Made by a program: the position numbers and the translations under genes
Assembly (NCBI RefSeq): GCF_900129785.1
Contig: NZ_FSRC01000001.1
Span: 434,001-498,000 of the forward strand
Origin: Algoriphagus halophilus
Lineage (GTDB): Bacteria; Bacteroidota; Bacteroidia; Cytophagales; Cyclobacteriaceae
Direction: 5' to 3'
DNA length: 64,000 nucleotides
The notes under the pieces: generated by a model
Databases searched by the model: none
Told to the model about the DNA's origin: nothing
What the model saw: the letters and a program-made list of their open reading frames with translations, nothing else
Part shown: positions 23,888-32,955 of the stretch, one piece after another
How the letters are laid out: every line of letters starts with the position of its first letter
Position numbering within the stretch: the stretch's first letter is position 1

Positions 23888-26176
23888 ATGCGCGAAAAAA
23901 TCTGGTATAGTTTTCCAGTACAACTTTTACTTCTTCATCTGAGAAAAAATCTTGCCCTTATTTTGATTTGGGTAGTGCTCTTGGGGATTATCCTGGAAAA
24001 GTTTGGGGTCATGTTAGGGATTCCCTTCCTTTTTCTAGACCCAGAATACTTGCATCAGGTATCTTGGGTAAGCTTTATGATGATGGGGATTGGTTTTGCA
24101 GTGTTGACTATGGCGTTCCATATGACTACCTATATTATGGATGGAAGCCAATTCAAATTTTTGGCGGTATTATCAAAACCCTTTATTCATTTCTGTATAA
24201 ACAACTCCATTGTTCCTACCATATTTTATTCCATTTATTGCATCAAATTTATCGTATTTCAATTAGGAAATGATTTGTCTTCAGAATGGTTTGTTTTTCA
24301 TTATTTTCTGGGTTTCACGGGAGGAAGTTTATTGTCCTACGCACTGATTTTCGGATATTTTTCATTCACCAATAAAGACTTTTTTATTCTTTTTGCCGGC
24401 TCAGTGGATAAGCGGCTTAGAAAGGTCCGGCTTACACGGGCTAATGTAATCAGTCAGTACAAAGAACTGAAGTCCAAACAAGATAAGGTATTGTACTACC
24501 TAAACTTGAACTTAAAATTTGAAAAGGTTCGTCCGGATATCTCCAGATTTGAAGGGACTAAATTGCTTAGGGTATTCGATCAAAATCACCTGAATCTATT
24601 TTTAATTCAGGTATTTCTCATTCTGTTTGTTTTGTTTCTGGGAGTTTTTAAAGAGAATCCCATCCTTCAATTCCCTGCAGCGATGAGTGTGACCCTGTTA
24701 TTGGCCATCCTTGTGATGTTAGTAGGGGCTGTAAGTTTTTGGTTGAGAAAATGGTCTACTGTAGCCGTCATTGCTATGTTGTTTCTGGTCAACTATTTCT
24801 CCAATTTCTCTTTTTTAAATAGGCCTCATGAGGCATTCGGGATCAATTATTCAATCAAACCAGAACTGTATAATCTACAAAGACTTAATCAACTTTTACA
24901 TCCAGATACGGTCGCCAAAGATCGAGCGAGAACCATCAAAACCTTGACTAATTGGAAAAATAAATTCCCTGAAGAGGAAAAACCAAAACTAGTAATTGTT
25001 GCAGCAAGTGGTGGAGGACAAAGAGCATCACTTTGGACTTTTCATGTCCTTCAATCCATTTATAATATTCAACAGGGTGAGGTGATCCAACATACAGAGT
25101 TATTTACAGGTGCCTCAGGAGGGGTGATAGGAGAGGCCTTTTTTAGGGAGATTTACCTTCGGTCCCAATCGGACTCTTCAGTAGATCCAATGGATCCGAA
25201 ATATCTGGATCAAATATCTGCAGACAATTTAAACCCTATCATTTTCACCCTATTGGTCAATGATTTATTAATTCGAAATCAATACTTTGAATACCGAGGA
25301 TATAAGCATTTAAAGGACAGAGGCTATGCGTTTGAAAATCAGTTAAACCTCAATACAGAAGGGGTAATGGACAAACCCATTTCTGCTTACAAAGAACCTG
25401 AACAATCCGCAAAAATTCCAATGCTTCCTGTAACTTCCTTGATCACCAATGATGGAAGGAAATTGGTGATTTCCCCTAATTCCATGTCCTACCTTGGAAC
25501 ATCTGTTCTTGGTAAAAGTGGAAAAGATGAGAAAAAGCAATCCATCGATTTTGTTCGGTTTTTTCATGATCATGATCCTGAAAACCTTCGCTTTTTATCC
25601 GCCTTGAGAATGAGTGCCACGTTCCCTTTTATTACTCCAAATGTCCAATTGCCTTCCATTCCGGAAATGGAGACCATGGACACGGGCTTATCGGATAATT
25701 TTGGAGTGCAAGATGCCCTTCGGTTTATTTATGTTTTTCAAAAATGGATTTCTGAGAATACTTCCGGGGTGGTATTAATAACGATTCGGGATTCTGAAAA
25801 ATCCACAGAGATTCCCCCTACGGATCCTTCGAAAATCTTAGAGAAAATATTTATTCCATTAAAAAACATTTACTCGAATTGGGATAATGTGCAGACGATT
25901 CAAAATGAAGTGTTGTTTAATTATATGGATGAGTCTATGCCTTTTGAACTGGAAAAAGTCGAATTCGAATATGCACCAGAAAAGGTACAGCCTGGGGAAT
26001 TAAGTGGTAGCCAAGAAACCATGCAGCGGGCTTCTTTAAACTGGAGACTAACAGCGAGGGAGAAAAAGTCTATTCTCGCAAGCATTTACACCCTGAAAAA
26101 TCAACAAAGCCTAAAACGCTTGGAAGAGATTTTTGAGGATTCACACAACACTCAGTCCACAGATTCAATTCAATAG
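23888..26176 (+). CDS. membrane-anchored patatin-like phospholipase
   Basis: 762 aa. Residues 1-~320 are hydrophobic, with several transmembrane helices (for example near 15-40, 55-80, 95-125, 135-160, 235-255, 262-285 and 290-310). The soluble half is a patatin fold: oxyanion loop ASGGGQRASLW (~377), nucleophile elbow GASGG with Ser410, and catalytic Asp598 in ETMDTGLSDNFG (DxG type). It should hydrolyse acyl esters of phospholipids or lipoproteins. The membrane domain separates it from soluble bacterial patatins (ExoU, FabD-like). Its 3' end overlaps the convergent Mpo1-like gene by 7 bp. Confidence 0.88.
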   Translation: MREKIWYSFPVQLLLLHLRKNLALILIWVVLLGIILEKFGVMLGIPFLFLDPEYLHQVSWVSFMMMGIGFAVLTMAFHMTTYIMDGSQFKFLAVLSKPFIHFCINNSIVPTIFYSIYCIKFIVFQLGNDLSSEWFVFHYFLGFTGGSLLSYALIFGYFSFTNKDFFILFAGSVDKRLRKVRLTRANVISQYKELKSKQDKVLYYLNLNLKFEKVRPDISRFEGTKLLRVFDQNHLNLFLIQVFLILFVLFLGVFKENPILQFPAAMSVTLLLAILVMLVGAVSFWLRKWSTVAVIAMLFLVNYFSNFSFLNRPHEAFGINYSIKPELYNLQRLNQLLHPDTVAKDRARTIKTLTNWKNKFPEEEKPKLVIVAASGGGQRASLWTFHVLQSIYNIQQGEVIQHTELFTGASGGVIGEAFFREIYLRSQSDSSVDPMDPKYLDQISADNLNPIIFTLLVNDLLIRNQYFEYRGYKHLKDRGYAFENQLNLNTEGVMDKPISAYKEPEQSAKIPMLPVTSLITNDGRKLVISPNSMSYLGTSVLGKSGKDEKKQSIDFVRFFHDHDPENLRFLSALRMSATFPFITPNVQLPSIPEMETMDTGLSDNFGVQDALRFIYVFQKWISENTSGVVLITIRDSEKSTEIPPTDPSKILEKIFIPLKNIYSNWDNVQTIQNEVLFNYMDESMPFELEKVEFEYAPEKVQPGELSGSQETMQRASLNWRLTAREKKSILASIYTLKNQQSLKRLEEIFEDSHNTQSTDSIQ

Positions 26177-26649
26177 GCGATTCCAATTTTCTTGTAGATG
26201 AAATGCATCAGCCATGCGGGCCCAATCAATAAGAATTGGATGTCTTTGAGAAAAGATGGTTTTTTCCCTTCGATTTTATGCCCCCAAAACTGAAATACCC
26301 AAGCAATCGCGAAAATCACCAAACTGATCAACCATAACTTTCCGGGAAATTCCAAACTGATAAAATTAGCCAAAGCCAAACACATGGCAGAAAAGAAAAA
26401 CATCCCTAGGGCCAGTGGAGGAGAAAGCGATACATAATAAATCAAGACCACTGCCAAAGCCAAAGTGGCCCAATTGGCAAAATCTTCTAAAAACGGAGCA
26501 AAGTCATGCAGGCTCTCGGAAGGTATAGCATAGATCAGGCCTACGATACTGAAAAATATGGATGGTACGCAGATCCAATGTATAAATTTATTGGTTTGGT
26601 TTTGATGGCTTAAGCCGTATTCCTCCAATAATGCATCTATTTTTCTCAT
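26170..26649 (-). CDS. Mpo1/DUF962-like membrane protein
   Basis: 159 aa from ATG 26649; the in-frame ATG at 26673 adds eight residues. Begins MRKIDALLEEYGLSHQNQTNKFIHWICVP-type: the conserved His-x-N-x(5)-H segment of the DUF962/YGL010w family. Four hydrophobic helices follow and a second conserved part, FAIAWVFQFWGHKIEGKKP, carries another His. The yeast member Mpo1 is an iron dioxygenase acting on 2-hydroxy fatty acids; the same chemistry here is inference. It is convergent with the patatin lipase (7-bp overlap), so a shared lipid theme is possible. Confidence 0.87.
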   Translation of the reverse strand: MRKIDALLEEYGLSHQNQTNKFIHWICVPSIFFSIVGLIYAIPSESLHDFAPFLEDFANWATLALAVVLIYYVSLSPPLALGMFFFSAMCLALANFISLEFPGKLWLISLVIFAIAWVFQFWGHKIEGKKPSFLKDIQFLLIGPAWLMHFIYKKIGIAY

Positions 26650-26706
26650 GGCATTTTGGGTATTTATCAACAAGTTTCATCAAATTAATAAATCAATTGA
26701 TCATTT

Positions 26707-26713
26707 AAGGAGG
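26707..26713 (+). promoter_or_regulatory. strong Shine-Dalgarno fixing the oxidoreductase start
   Basis: AAGGAGG lies 9 nt before the ATG at 26723. It supports that start over the in-frame ATG at 26648, which overlaps the 5' end of the divergent Mpo1-like gene. Confidence 0.75.
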
Positions 26714-26722
26714 AAAAAAGAA

Positions 26723-27850
26723 ATGTTTAGCTACTGGGAGAATAAAAATTTTTTGAAATACGACTTAATCGTGATTGGGTCCGGTTTTGTCGGGCTTTCT
26801 ACTGCCATTCACTTTCAAAAGAAACATCCCAAAGCAAAAGTAGCAGTGCTTGAAAGAGGCGCATTCCCAAGTGGTGCAAGTTCAAAAAACGCAGGTTTTG
26901 CATGTTTTGGTAGCCTCACTGAAATATTGGATGATTTAGAGAATATGTCTCAAGCGGAGGTATTGGGTTTGGTAAAAAAAAGGTATCGGGGGCTGCAGCA
27001 AATTCGAAAAAAATTTGGAGACAAGGCTTTAAATTATCAGGCTTCAAATGGGTTTGAACTCTTAGAGGAAAGCCAATTGCTAGCTGCGGATCGCATGGAC
27101 GAGATCAATAAATTGCTTCAACCTCTTTTTAAAAAGGAGGTGTTTTCCATCGTTTCCGATCATGATCGATTGGGTTTTTCTTCCAAAGTGAAAATGGTAA
27201 TCCAAAATAAATTTGAAGGTGAACTTGATCCAGGAATGTACCTCACTAGCTTGTGGAAGTTGGCGGGTAAATGGGGCGTAAGGATTATCAGCGGAGTGAA
27301 CGTCAAGCGTATAGATTTGGATTCGGGGGTAGTGTCTGTGGAGAATAATTGGGATCAGGGTCAATTTGAAATGAAAGGGAAGGAATTGGCTATCTGCACC
27401 AATGCATTTACCAAGCAATTGTTGCCTGATACTACTTTGGAACCAGGAAGAGGGTTGGTGATGGTGTCAGAACCATTAGATTTCGAAATTCCATGGAAAG
27501 GAAGTTTTCATATGGATAAAGGTTATGTTTATTTCCGAAAGGTAGATGGAAGGTTATTGTTGGGAGGAGCTCGAAACATAGATTTTGAAGGGGAGAATTC
27601 CACCGCTTTTGAAATCAATCAAAAAATAAAATCGCATCTGAATAGGTTAGCACATGAGGTAATTTTTCCAGATAAAGAGATTGTCTGGGAAAAGGAATGG
27701 ACCGGGATTATGGCTTTTGGAGAAAAGAAAACCCCTATTATTCAGGAAGTAGGAAAAAAAGCAAGTGTCGCTGTAAGGCTAGGAGGGATGGGTGTTGCGA
27801 TCGGTTGGCAAGTAGGAAAAGAGCTGGCAAAGCTGATTTCCAAAAAATAA
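26723..27850 (+). CDS. FAD-dependent oxidoreductase (DAO family)
   Basis: 375 aa from ATG 26723. N-terminal FAD-binding GxGxxG: DLIVIGSGFVGLSTAIHFQKK, then VAVLERGAFPSGASSKNAGF, where the Glu binds ribose and the GASSKN segment is typical of the DadA/glycine oxidase family. A C-terminal RLGGMGVAIGWQVGKELA closes the FAD site. Substrate is probably an amino acid or N-methylated amine; nothing in the sequence fixes it. It is divergent from the Mpo1-like gene and followed after 51 bp by nhaC, in the same direction. Confidence 0.9.
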   Translation: MFSYWENKNFLKYDLIVIGSGFVGLSTAIHFQKKHPKAKVAVLERGAFPSGASSKNAGFACFGSLTEILDDLENMSQAEVLGLVKKRYRGLQQIRKKFGDKALNYQASNGFELLEESQLLAADRMDEINKLLQPLFKKEVFSIVSDHDRLGFSSKVKMVIQNKFEGELDPGMYLTSLWKLAGKWGVRIISGVNVKRIDLDSGVVSVENNWDQGQFEMKGKELAICTNAFTKQLLPDTTLEPGRGLVMVSEPLDFEIPWKGSFHMDKGYVYFRKVDGRLLLGGARNIDFEGENSTAFEINQKIKSHLNRLAHEVIFPDKEIVWEKEWTGIMAFGEKKTPIIQEVGKKASVAVRLGGMGVAIGWQVGKELAKLISKK

Positions 27851-27901
27851 AATGATATTTTTTGATTAGATTCAACACTTAAATTCACAAACCAGCTGTT
27901 A

Positions 27902-29353
27902 ATGGAAGGAACTATACGTGCCCCTAAGGTTTTTGACGCCCTTATCCCCTTAATTTTTTTAATAGTATTACTTGTCTTAAATATCCAGGTTTTTGGAACG
28001 GATGGATTATCTGGTTCCAATCAAATTGTACTGATTTTATCTGCCACGGTTGCTGCCTTGGTTTCAATTTTTAGATTAGGCTTTAGGTGGGAGACCTTGC
28101 AAGACGGGATTGTAAAAAGCATCAGTGCTGCCATGTCAAGTATATTAATTCTATTCCTGATAGGAGCACTTGCAGGAACTTGGCTTTTAAGTGGAATTGT
28201 TCCAGCCATGATTTATTATGGTTTACAGATTTTGAACCCAACCATTTTCCTTTTTGCAGCTTGTGTGGTAAGTGCTATTGTATCTATTGCCACGGGTAGT
28301 AGTTGGACTACAGTAGCAACAGTAGGTGTAGCACTCTTAGGAATAGGGAAGGCTCTTGGCTTTGAGGAAGGAATCATAGCCGGGGCGATTATATCCGGAG
28401 CTTACTTTGGAGATAAAATGTCTCCTTTGTCAGACACAACCAATTTGGCACCTGCAATGGCTGGTACAGATTTATTTACCCATATCAGGTACATGGCCAA
28501 AACGACAGTGCCCTCTATTACAATCACCTTAATCATATTTATAGTGGTTGGATTTAATTATGAAACAGTAGGCTCCGTTGAGGATGTGAAAGCAATCTCT
28601 GCCGTAATTTTAGAACGATTCAATGTGAATGGTTGGTTGTTTATTGTTCCTTTGGTGGTATTAGGGATGATCATAAAAAAAGTACCGGCAATTCCTGCTT
28701 TGCTTACCGGTGCGTTGCTGGGAGGAGTTTTTGCCTTGATCTTCCAACCCCAAATCATTTCCTTGATTGCTGCTGAAGATGGATCTTATGCTTACCAAGG
28801 TTTCAAAGCAGTAATGATGTCATTGTATGGAGAAATCAGTGTGGTTACCAGTAACGATGTCGTCAATGAATTGTTGGTGACTGGAGGAATGGCAGGAATG
28901 CTGAATACCATTTGGTTAATTGTCTGCGCCATGGTATTTGGAGGGATAATGGAAGAAAGTGGGATGTTGAGAGTATTGGCAGAGACAATTATCAAAAAAG
29001 TACATCGAGTGGGTTCTTTGATTGCTTCTACTGCAGCTACCTGCGTGTTTTTTAACATTACTACTTCTGATCAATATCTGGCGATTTTGGTTCCTGGAAG
29101 AATGTATGCGGATGTATATAAGAAAAGGGGACTTAAACCTGAAAACCTAAGCCGAACCTTAGAGGATTCAGCGACTGTAACCTCTGTATTGGTGCCTTGG
29201 AATACATGTGGCGCTACTCAAGCTTCAGTATTGGGAGTGGCAACCTTAACGTATGCACCTTTTTGCTTTTTTAATATTATTAGCCCGTTCATGACCATTT
29301 TGTTTGGGTATCTAAAAATTGGAATAACGTATTACGAGAAAGAAGAAGTATAG
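27902..29353 (+). CDS. nhaC: Na+/H+ antiporter NhaC
   Basis: 483 aa with about 11-12 transmembrane helices. Family signatures are STATGSSWTTVATVGVALLG-like near residues 130-150 (here IATGSSWTTVATVGVAL), IISGAYFGDKMSPLSDTTNLA, and the C-terminal repeat with LEDSATVTSVLVPWNTCGA. It exchanges cytoplasmic Na+ for external H+, supporting salt and pH homeostasis, consistent with a marine or saline habitat. ATG start at 27902. It is followed one base later by the exonuclease gene, so the two are probably co-transcribed. Confidence 0.95.
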   Translation: MEGTIRAPKVFDALIPLIFLIVLLVLNIQVFGTDGLSGSNQIVLILSATVAALVSIFRLGFRWETLQDGIVKSISAAMSSILILFLIGALAGTWLLSGIVPAMIYYGLQILNPTIFLFAACVVSAIVSIATGSSWTTVATVGVALLGIGKALGFEEGIIAGAIISGAYFGDKMSPLSDTTNLAPAMAGTDLFTHIRYMAKTTVPSITITLIIFIVVGFNYETVGSVEDVKAISAVILERFNVNGWLFIVPLVVLGMIIKKVPAIPALLTGALLGGVFALIFQPQIISLIAAEDGSYAYQGFKAVMMSLYGEISVVTSNDVVNELLVTGGMAGMLNTIWLIVCAMVFGGIMEESGMLRVLAETIIKKVHRVGSLIASTAATCVFFNITTSDQYLAILVPGRMYADVYKKRGLKPENLSRTLEDSATVTSVLVPWNTCGATQASVLGVATLTYAPFCFFNIISPFMTILFGYLKIGITYYEKEEV

Positions 29354-29354
29354 T

Positions 29355-29960
29355 ATGATCCCTTTAAGGATAAGTAAAGATGAGATTAACCAGTTGCCCC
29401 TCGGTCAGTTTGAGGGGGAAATGTTTTTAATAGATGATATAGAGGATGTAGAAGAGGTTGCTGAATTTTTGGCAAAGCAAAGGATCATTGGATTTGATAC
29501 CGAAACAAAGCCTGCTTTTCGAAGAGGGGTGATTAATCCGGTTGCTTTACTTCAATTATCTACTTCCACTCAAGCGTTCCTATTTAGGCTGAATAATATT
29601 GGGAGCTTTCCAGATGCTTTGAGAAATGTGTTAGAAAAAGAAGCTATTGTGAAGGTCGGAGCGGCAGTCCATGATGATTTAAAAGGCCTGGCAAAATTGA
29701 CGGATTCTTTTTACCCGCAATCTTTTTTTGATTTGAATGATGAGTTAAAGAAAGTAGGATTCCATAATGTAGGGGTTAGAAATCTTTGTGGGATGGTCCT
29801 GAAAATCAGAATCTCCAAAGCTGAACAAGTTTCCAATTGGGAAGCTGAAGAACTTACGGAGAAGCAAAAACGGTATGCAGCCACTGATGCATGGGCTTGT
29901 TTAGAGATTTTCGAAAAATTAAAAAAGGAAGGTTATTTGGACCCTCTTTTCAAGAAATGA
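29355..29960 (+). CDS. 3'-5' exonuclease, RNase D-like
   Basis: 201 aa with a single DEDDy exonuclease domain: ExoI GFDTETKP (Asp-x-Glu), ExoII AAVHDDLKGL and ExoIII YAATDAWACLEIF with the Tyr four before the Asp. There is no HRDC domain, so it is the short form found across Bacteroidota rather than full RNase D. It probably trims RNA or DNA 3' ends; the in vivo substrate is unknown. It starts one base after nhaC and its 3' end overlaps the convergent YigZ-type gene by 11 bp. Confidence 0.9.
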   Translation: MIPLRISKDEINQLPLGQFEGEMFLIDDIEDVEEVAEFLAKQRIIGFDTETKPAFRRGVINPVALLQLSTSTQAFLFRLNNIGSFPDALRNVLEKEAIVKVGAAVHDDLKGLAKLTDSFYPQSFFDLNDELKKVGFHNVGVRNLCGMVLKIRISKAEQVSNWEAEELTEKQKRYAATDAWACLEIFEKLKKEGYLDPLFKK

Positions 29961-30561
29961 TTTCAAGAGACTCTATTTCTTCTAAACTTTCTAATAACTG
30001 CTCTTCAATTCCTTTTCTATACTCCAGAGACATTTTACAGTCCAGCATCAATTCCTGATGAATGATTTCCAATTCATGGGTTTTCACTAATTTCATGACC
30101 TCATTCATCGCAGGATAAGAAAATTTGATTTTCACCGAGGATAAAACTTGTTCTTCAATGATCTCATTTTCTTCGATCGCTAATGCTGCAGAAGTTTTAT
30201 ATGCCTGGATCAAGCCACTCATGCCAAGTTTTGTGCCCCCAAAGTACCTGACCACCACGATGAGGATATTGGTGAGGTTATTTGATCGGATCTGGCCTAA
30301 AATAGGGTCTCCCGCAGAATGGTTAGGTTCTCCATCATCTACCGCACGAAAGGTAGTTGCTTCTTTGCCTAGCACATAGGCATAGCAATGATGCCTGGCA
30401 TCATAATAAGTCTTTCTCAATTCAGCGAGATGGTCTTTTATTTCCTCCTCACTTCTGACTGGAAAAGCAAAGTAAAAGAACTTACTACTTCGATCCTTAT
30501 AAAGTCCCTCGCTCGGCCTTTTGATGGTCAAATAAGTGTCATCTAAGTCCTCTAGATTCAT
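29950..30561 (-). CDS. YigZ/IMPACT family protein
   Basis: 203 aa. N-terminal UPF0029 (IMPACT) domain with RKTYYDARHHCYAYVLG, then DDGEPNHSAGDPILGQI and VVVRYFGGTKLGMSGLIQAYK, all diagnostic. The C-terminal ~70 residues fit the ferredoxin-like DUF1949 domain. Bacterial YigZ proteins are conserved but of uncertain role; links to translation or ribosome-associated stress have been proposed from the eukaryotic IMPACT homologue. Tail-to-tail overlap with the exonuclease. Confidence 0.93.
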   Translation of the reverse strand: MNLEDLDDTYLTIKRPSEGLYKDRSSKFFYFAFPVRSEEEIKDHLAELRKTYYDARHHCYAYVLGKEATTFRAVDDGEPNHSAGDPILGQIRSNNLTNILIVVVRYFGGTKLGMSGLIQAYKTSAALAIEENEIIEEQVLSSVKIKFSYPAMNEVMKLVKTHELEIIHQELMLDCKMSLEYRKGIEEQLLESLEEIESLEIIS

Positions 30562-30675
30562 TGGGAATAAAATGGGTTTTGGAGTTAGGTAAACGGCTAA
30601 ATTAGAAATTTAACTATTCAGTAACCTTGAATCCGTCTGATTTCTATTAATTTTAATTAATTGGGATTTATAAAG

Positions 30676-31101
30676 ATGATAGAATTGATTGCAAAAAAAT
30701 TACCTTACTTAATAGACTTTCCAGGTCATGTGTCAGAGACAGGAACATTAAATTATTGGAAGGATCGGACACTCTTTTCAAGCGGAATTGAACGATGCTT
30801 TTGGATATCAGATGTAAAAGCTGGGGAGTCCAGAGGTAACCATGCGCATTATCAGGAATCCCAAGTAATCATCGCCATGGCTGGAGTTTTAGAAGTAGAA
30901 GTGACCCATGTAAGCGGGGAACTATTAAAATTTAAATTGGAATCTTCTTCAAAAGGGTTGTTCATCCCTCCCTTAAATTGGGTTTCAGTTATTTTCTCCG
31001 AAGGTTCTGTTTTACTTGGGCTCTGTGATCGAGCATTTTCTGAAGACGATTTTATTAGGAATAAACAAGATTTTGAAAACTACCAATACAGAAATCAGTA
31101 A
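30676..31101 (+). CDS. WxcM/FdtA-like cupin, dTDP-sugar 3,4-ketoisomerase type
   Basis: 141 aa from ATG 30676 (upstream in-frame TTG rejected). Single-domain cupin with GESRGNHAHYQESQVIIAMAG, the His-rich metal/active-site segment of FdtA/QdtA ketoisomerases. These convert dTDP-4-keto-6-deoxyglucose to the 3-keto isomer used for surface amino sugars. The N-terminal start and GLFIPPLNWVSVIFSEGSVLLGLCDRAFSEDDFIR end fit that family. No dTDP-sugar aminotransferase or rml gene is beside it. It leads a three-gene glycan unit with an acyltransferase-like gene and a GT2. Confidence 0.85.
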   Translation: MIELIAKKLPYLIDFPGHVSETGTLNYWKDRTLFSSGIERCFWISDVKAGESRGNHAHYQESQVIIAMAGVLEVEVTHVSGELLKFKLESSSKGLFIPPLNWVSVIFSEGSVLLGLCDRAFSEDDFIRNKQDFENYQYRNQ

Positions 31102-32008
31102 AGAATTTGAACTAATTGTTCAACCCTCTGAAAGATGCAAAAAGGATTATTTATTATCCAATATTTCAGGAAGTGGGGAGGTAGAAGCATTGGATTTTTT
31201 CTGGGAAAAGAAAGGAAAGAGAAAAGCATGGACCACTTTTTCGATTGATTCAAACTTAGTCGCAAGTTCACTTCCCATGACTCCTTTTGGAGGGATATTT
31301 ATTTTAGAAAAATTACATACAGAATCATTGGCATGTTTTATTCAAATGGTACTGAATACTTTGAAGAATAGGGGCGTAAGGCAAATAGAAATTACCTGTG
31401 CTCCCAAACCCTATGAAGAGCATCATGATTTAATCGCTTACCTTTTACAAAAACAGGGTTTTGAGTTAACCAGTATCTTGAGCCATCAATTCTTTTTGGG
31501 CCGGAAAAAAATAAAGAAATGGGTACAGCAGGAATACACTCGGTATCAAAAAAAGACTCAATCTGGTGCTATTTCGATGAGCATTAATTCTATCGGGAAT
31601 TTTAATTTTTTGAAGGAAATCCGCCACTGGAATGTAGAACGAGGTTATGAATTTCAGTTGGATGATAACAGGATTATCATGCAAGTATCAGAGTATCCGG
31701 ATCGATATTTTTTAATCAGCATCCTAGAGGCAGAAAAACCTGTGGCCCACTGTTTAGCAGTAAAGCTTTTTTCGGACTCTATCTATTATTTTCTTTCGGC
31801 TATTAACCCTCACTCTTCCATCAAAAATGGGGGTGAATTATTGCTGGCAAATCTGTTTAAATTGGCCAATGATGAGAAAGTCAAATTGATCGATTTAGGC
31901 TCCTCGGATTTGGGAGATGAGATAAACCATCCCTTGATGTTTTTTAAATCAAAATTCTCGAATGATATTTCAAACAAAGAGACCTGGGTAAAAAATCTAG
32001 AACTATGA
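31016..32008 (+). CDS. FemAB/GNAT-like acyltransferase
   Basis: Up to 330 aa; no ATG is available in the N-terminal part, so the start is a TTG, either 31016 (86-bp overlap with the cupin gene) or 31073, which has an AGGA about 12 nt upstream. The C-terminal half resembles the GNAT/FemAB fold used to transfer acyl or aminoacyl groups: KEIRHWNVERGYEFQLD, RYFLISILEAEKPVAHCLAV, ISAINPHSS-like FLSAINPHSSIKNGGELLLA, and KLIDLGSSDLGDE. It probably decorates a sugar or lipid-linked intermediate made with the flanking cupin and GT2. The ATGA at its end overlaps the glycosyltransferase start. Confidence 0.72.
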   Translation: MGSVIEHFLKTILLGINKILKTTNTEISKEFELIVQPSERCKKDYLLSNISGSGEVEALDFFWEKKGKRKAWTTFSIDSNLVASSLPMTPFGGIFILEKLHTESLACFIQMVLNTLKNRGVRQIEITCAPKPYEEHHDLIAYLLQKQGFELTSILSHQFFLGRKKIKKWVQQEYTRYQKKTQSGAISMSINSIGNFNFLKEIRHWNVERGYEFQLDDNRIIMQVSEYPDRYFLISILEAEKPVAHCLAVKLFSDSIYYFLSAINPHSSIKNGGELLLANLFKLANDEKVKLIDLGSSDLGDEINHPLMFFKSKFSNDISNKETWVKNLEL

Positions 32009-32955
32009 GAAGAGGTAAGTTGGTTTCTGTGATCTGTATCTGCTTCAATCATGAAGATTGGATAGAGGAATGTTTGGAAAGTGTGCGATTGCAGGATTAC
32101 CCTCAAAAGGAATTGATCATTATTGAAAATGGGAGCACGGACGACTCTCTTCAGGTAATTCAAAAGTGGATAAAGGAAAGCGCAGGAAACCTAAAGGTGG
32201 AATTGATTTCTAATCAAGAACCACAATCTTACTTGGCTCTTTTTAACCAGGCGATTAGGAACTCCAACAGCCAATATGTAGTGGATTTATCAGGTGATGA
32301 TGTGCTTTATCCAGACCACCTCTCTTTGTCGGTAAAAATGCTGGAAATTTCTAGAGATGCAGCATTCGTATTTTCGGATGCCTATATTTTGGATGAGGAT
32401 GGAGTAGTCAAAACATTTTACGACCGGAAGACAGGAGGGGACTTAGTCCATGAAATAGAAGTGAATCATATCTATGAAATTCTGGTCCAAAGCTATTATA
32501 TCTGTTCGCCTACCATTGTGTTTGACCGGACTATTCTGCTAAAAGAAGGAGGATATGACGAAAACTTGACCTATGAGGATTTTGACATCCAAGTTCGCTT
32601 GGCCAGAAAATATCCCTTGGTATTCTCGGATCATGTGGGAGTCCTGAAGCGTAAGCTTTCCAATTCCTTATCAAGCAGACAGTATATACCCTATGAATCG
32701 AAAATGCTCCCAAGCACTTTGATTGTTTGTAAGAAAATCAAAAACATGAACGAAACCCCTTCTGAAATGAAAGCCTTGGGGAAGCGGATTTTATTCGAGC
32801 TAAAACACGCTTTATGGTCCTCAAATTTTGAGGTAGCAACTGGTTTTATTGCTTTGGGAGAAGAGATTCACTTGAAAAGTTTAACTTTTCTGATCTATAA
32901 ACTCTGGGCAAGGTTTAAGTTTGATTTATCCTGGCTTTATACCAGAATCGGTTAA
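32005..32955 (+). CDS. GT2-family glycosyltransferase
   Basis: 316 aa, GT-A fold. N-terminal VSVICICFNHEDWIEECLES then ELIIIENGSTDDSLQVI binds the nucleotide-sugar; the DxD-type site is DLSGDDVLYPDH and the acceptor-side motif is DENLTYEDFDIQVRLARKYP. No transmembrane helix, so it acts at the cytoplasmic face of the membrane. The donor and acceptor are unknown; the adjacent ketoisomerase-like cupin suggests a deoxy or amino sugar. Start overlaps the previous gene by 4 bp; the end overlaps the convergent M16-like gene by 4 bp. Confidence 0.92.
   Translation: MRRGKLVSVICICFNHEDWIEECLESVRLQDYPQKELIIIENGSTDDSLQVIQKWIKESAGNLKVELISNQEPQSYLALFNQAIRNSNSQYVVDLSGDDVLYPDHLSLSVKMLEISRDAAFVFSDAYILDEDGVVKTFYDRKTGGDLVHEIEVNHIYEILVQSYYICSPTIVFDRTILLKEGGYDENLTYEDFDIQVRLARKYPLVFSDHVGVLKRKLSNSLSSRQYIPYESKMLPSTLIVCKKIKNMNETPSEMKALGKRILFELKHALWSSNFEVATGFIALGEEIHLKSLTFLIYKLWARFKFDLSWLYTRIG

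Noticed and set aside
26648..26722. Upstream extension of the FAD oxidoreductase
   Set aside because: The strong AAGGAGG 9 nt before ATG 26723 and overlap with the Mpo1-like gene argue against it.
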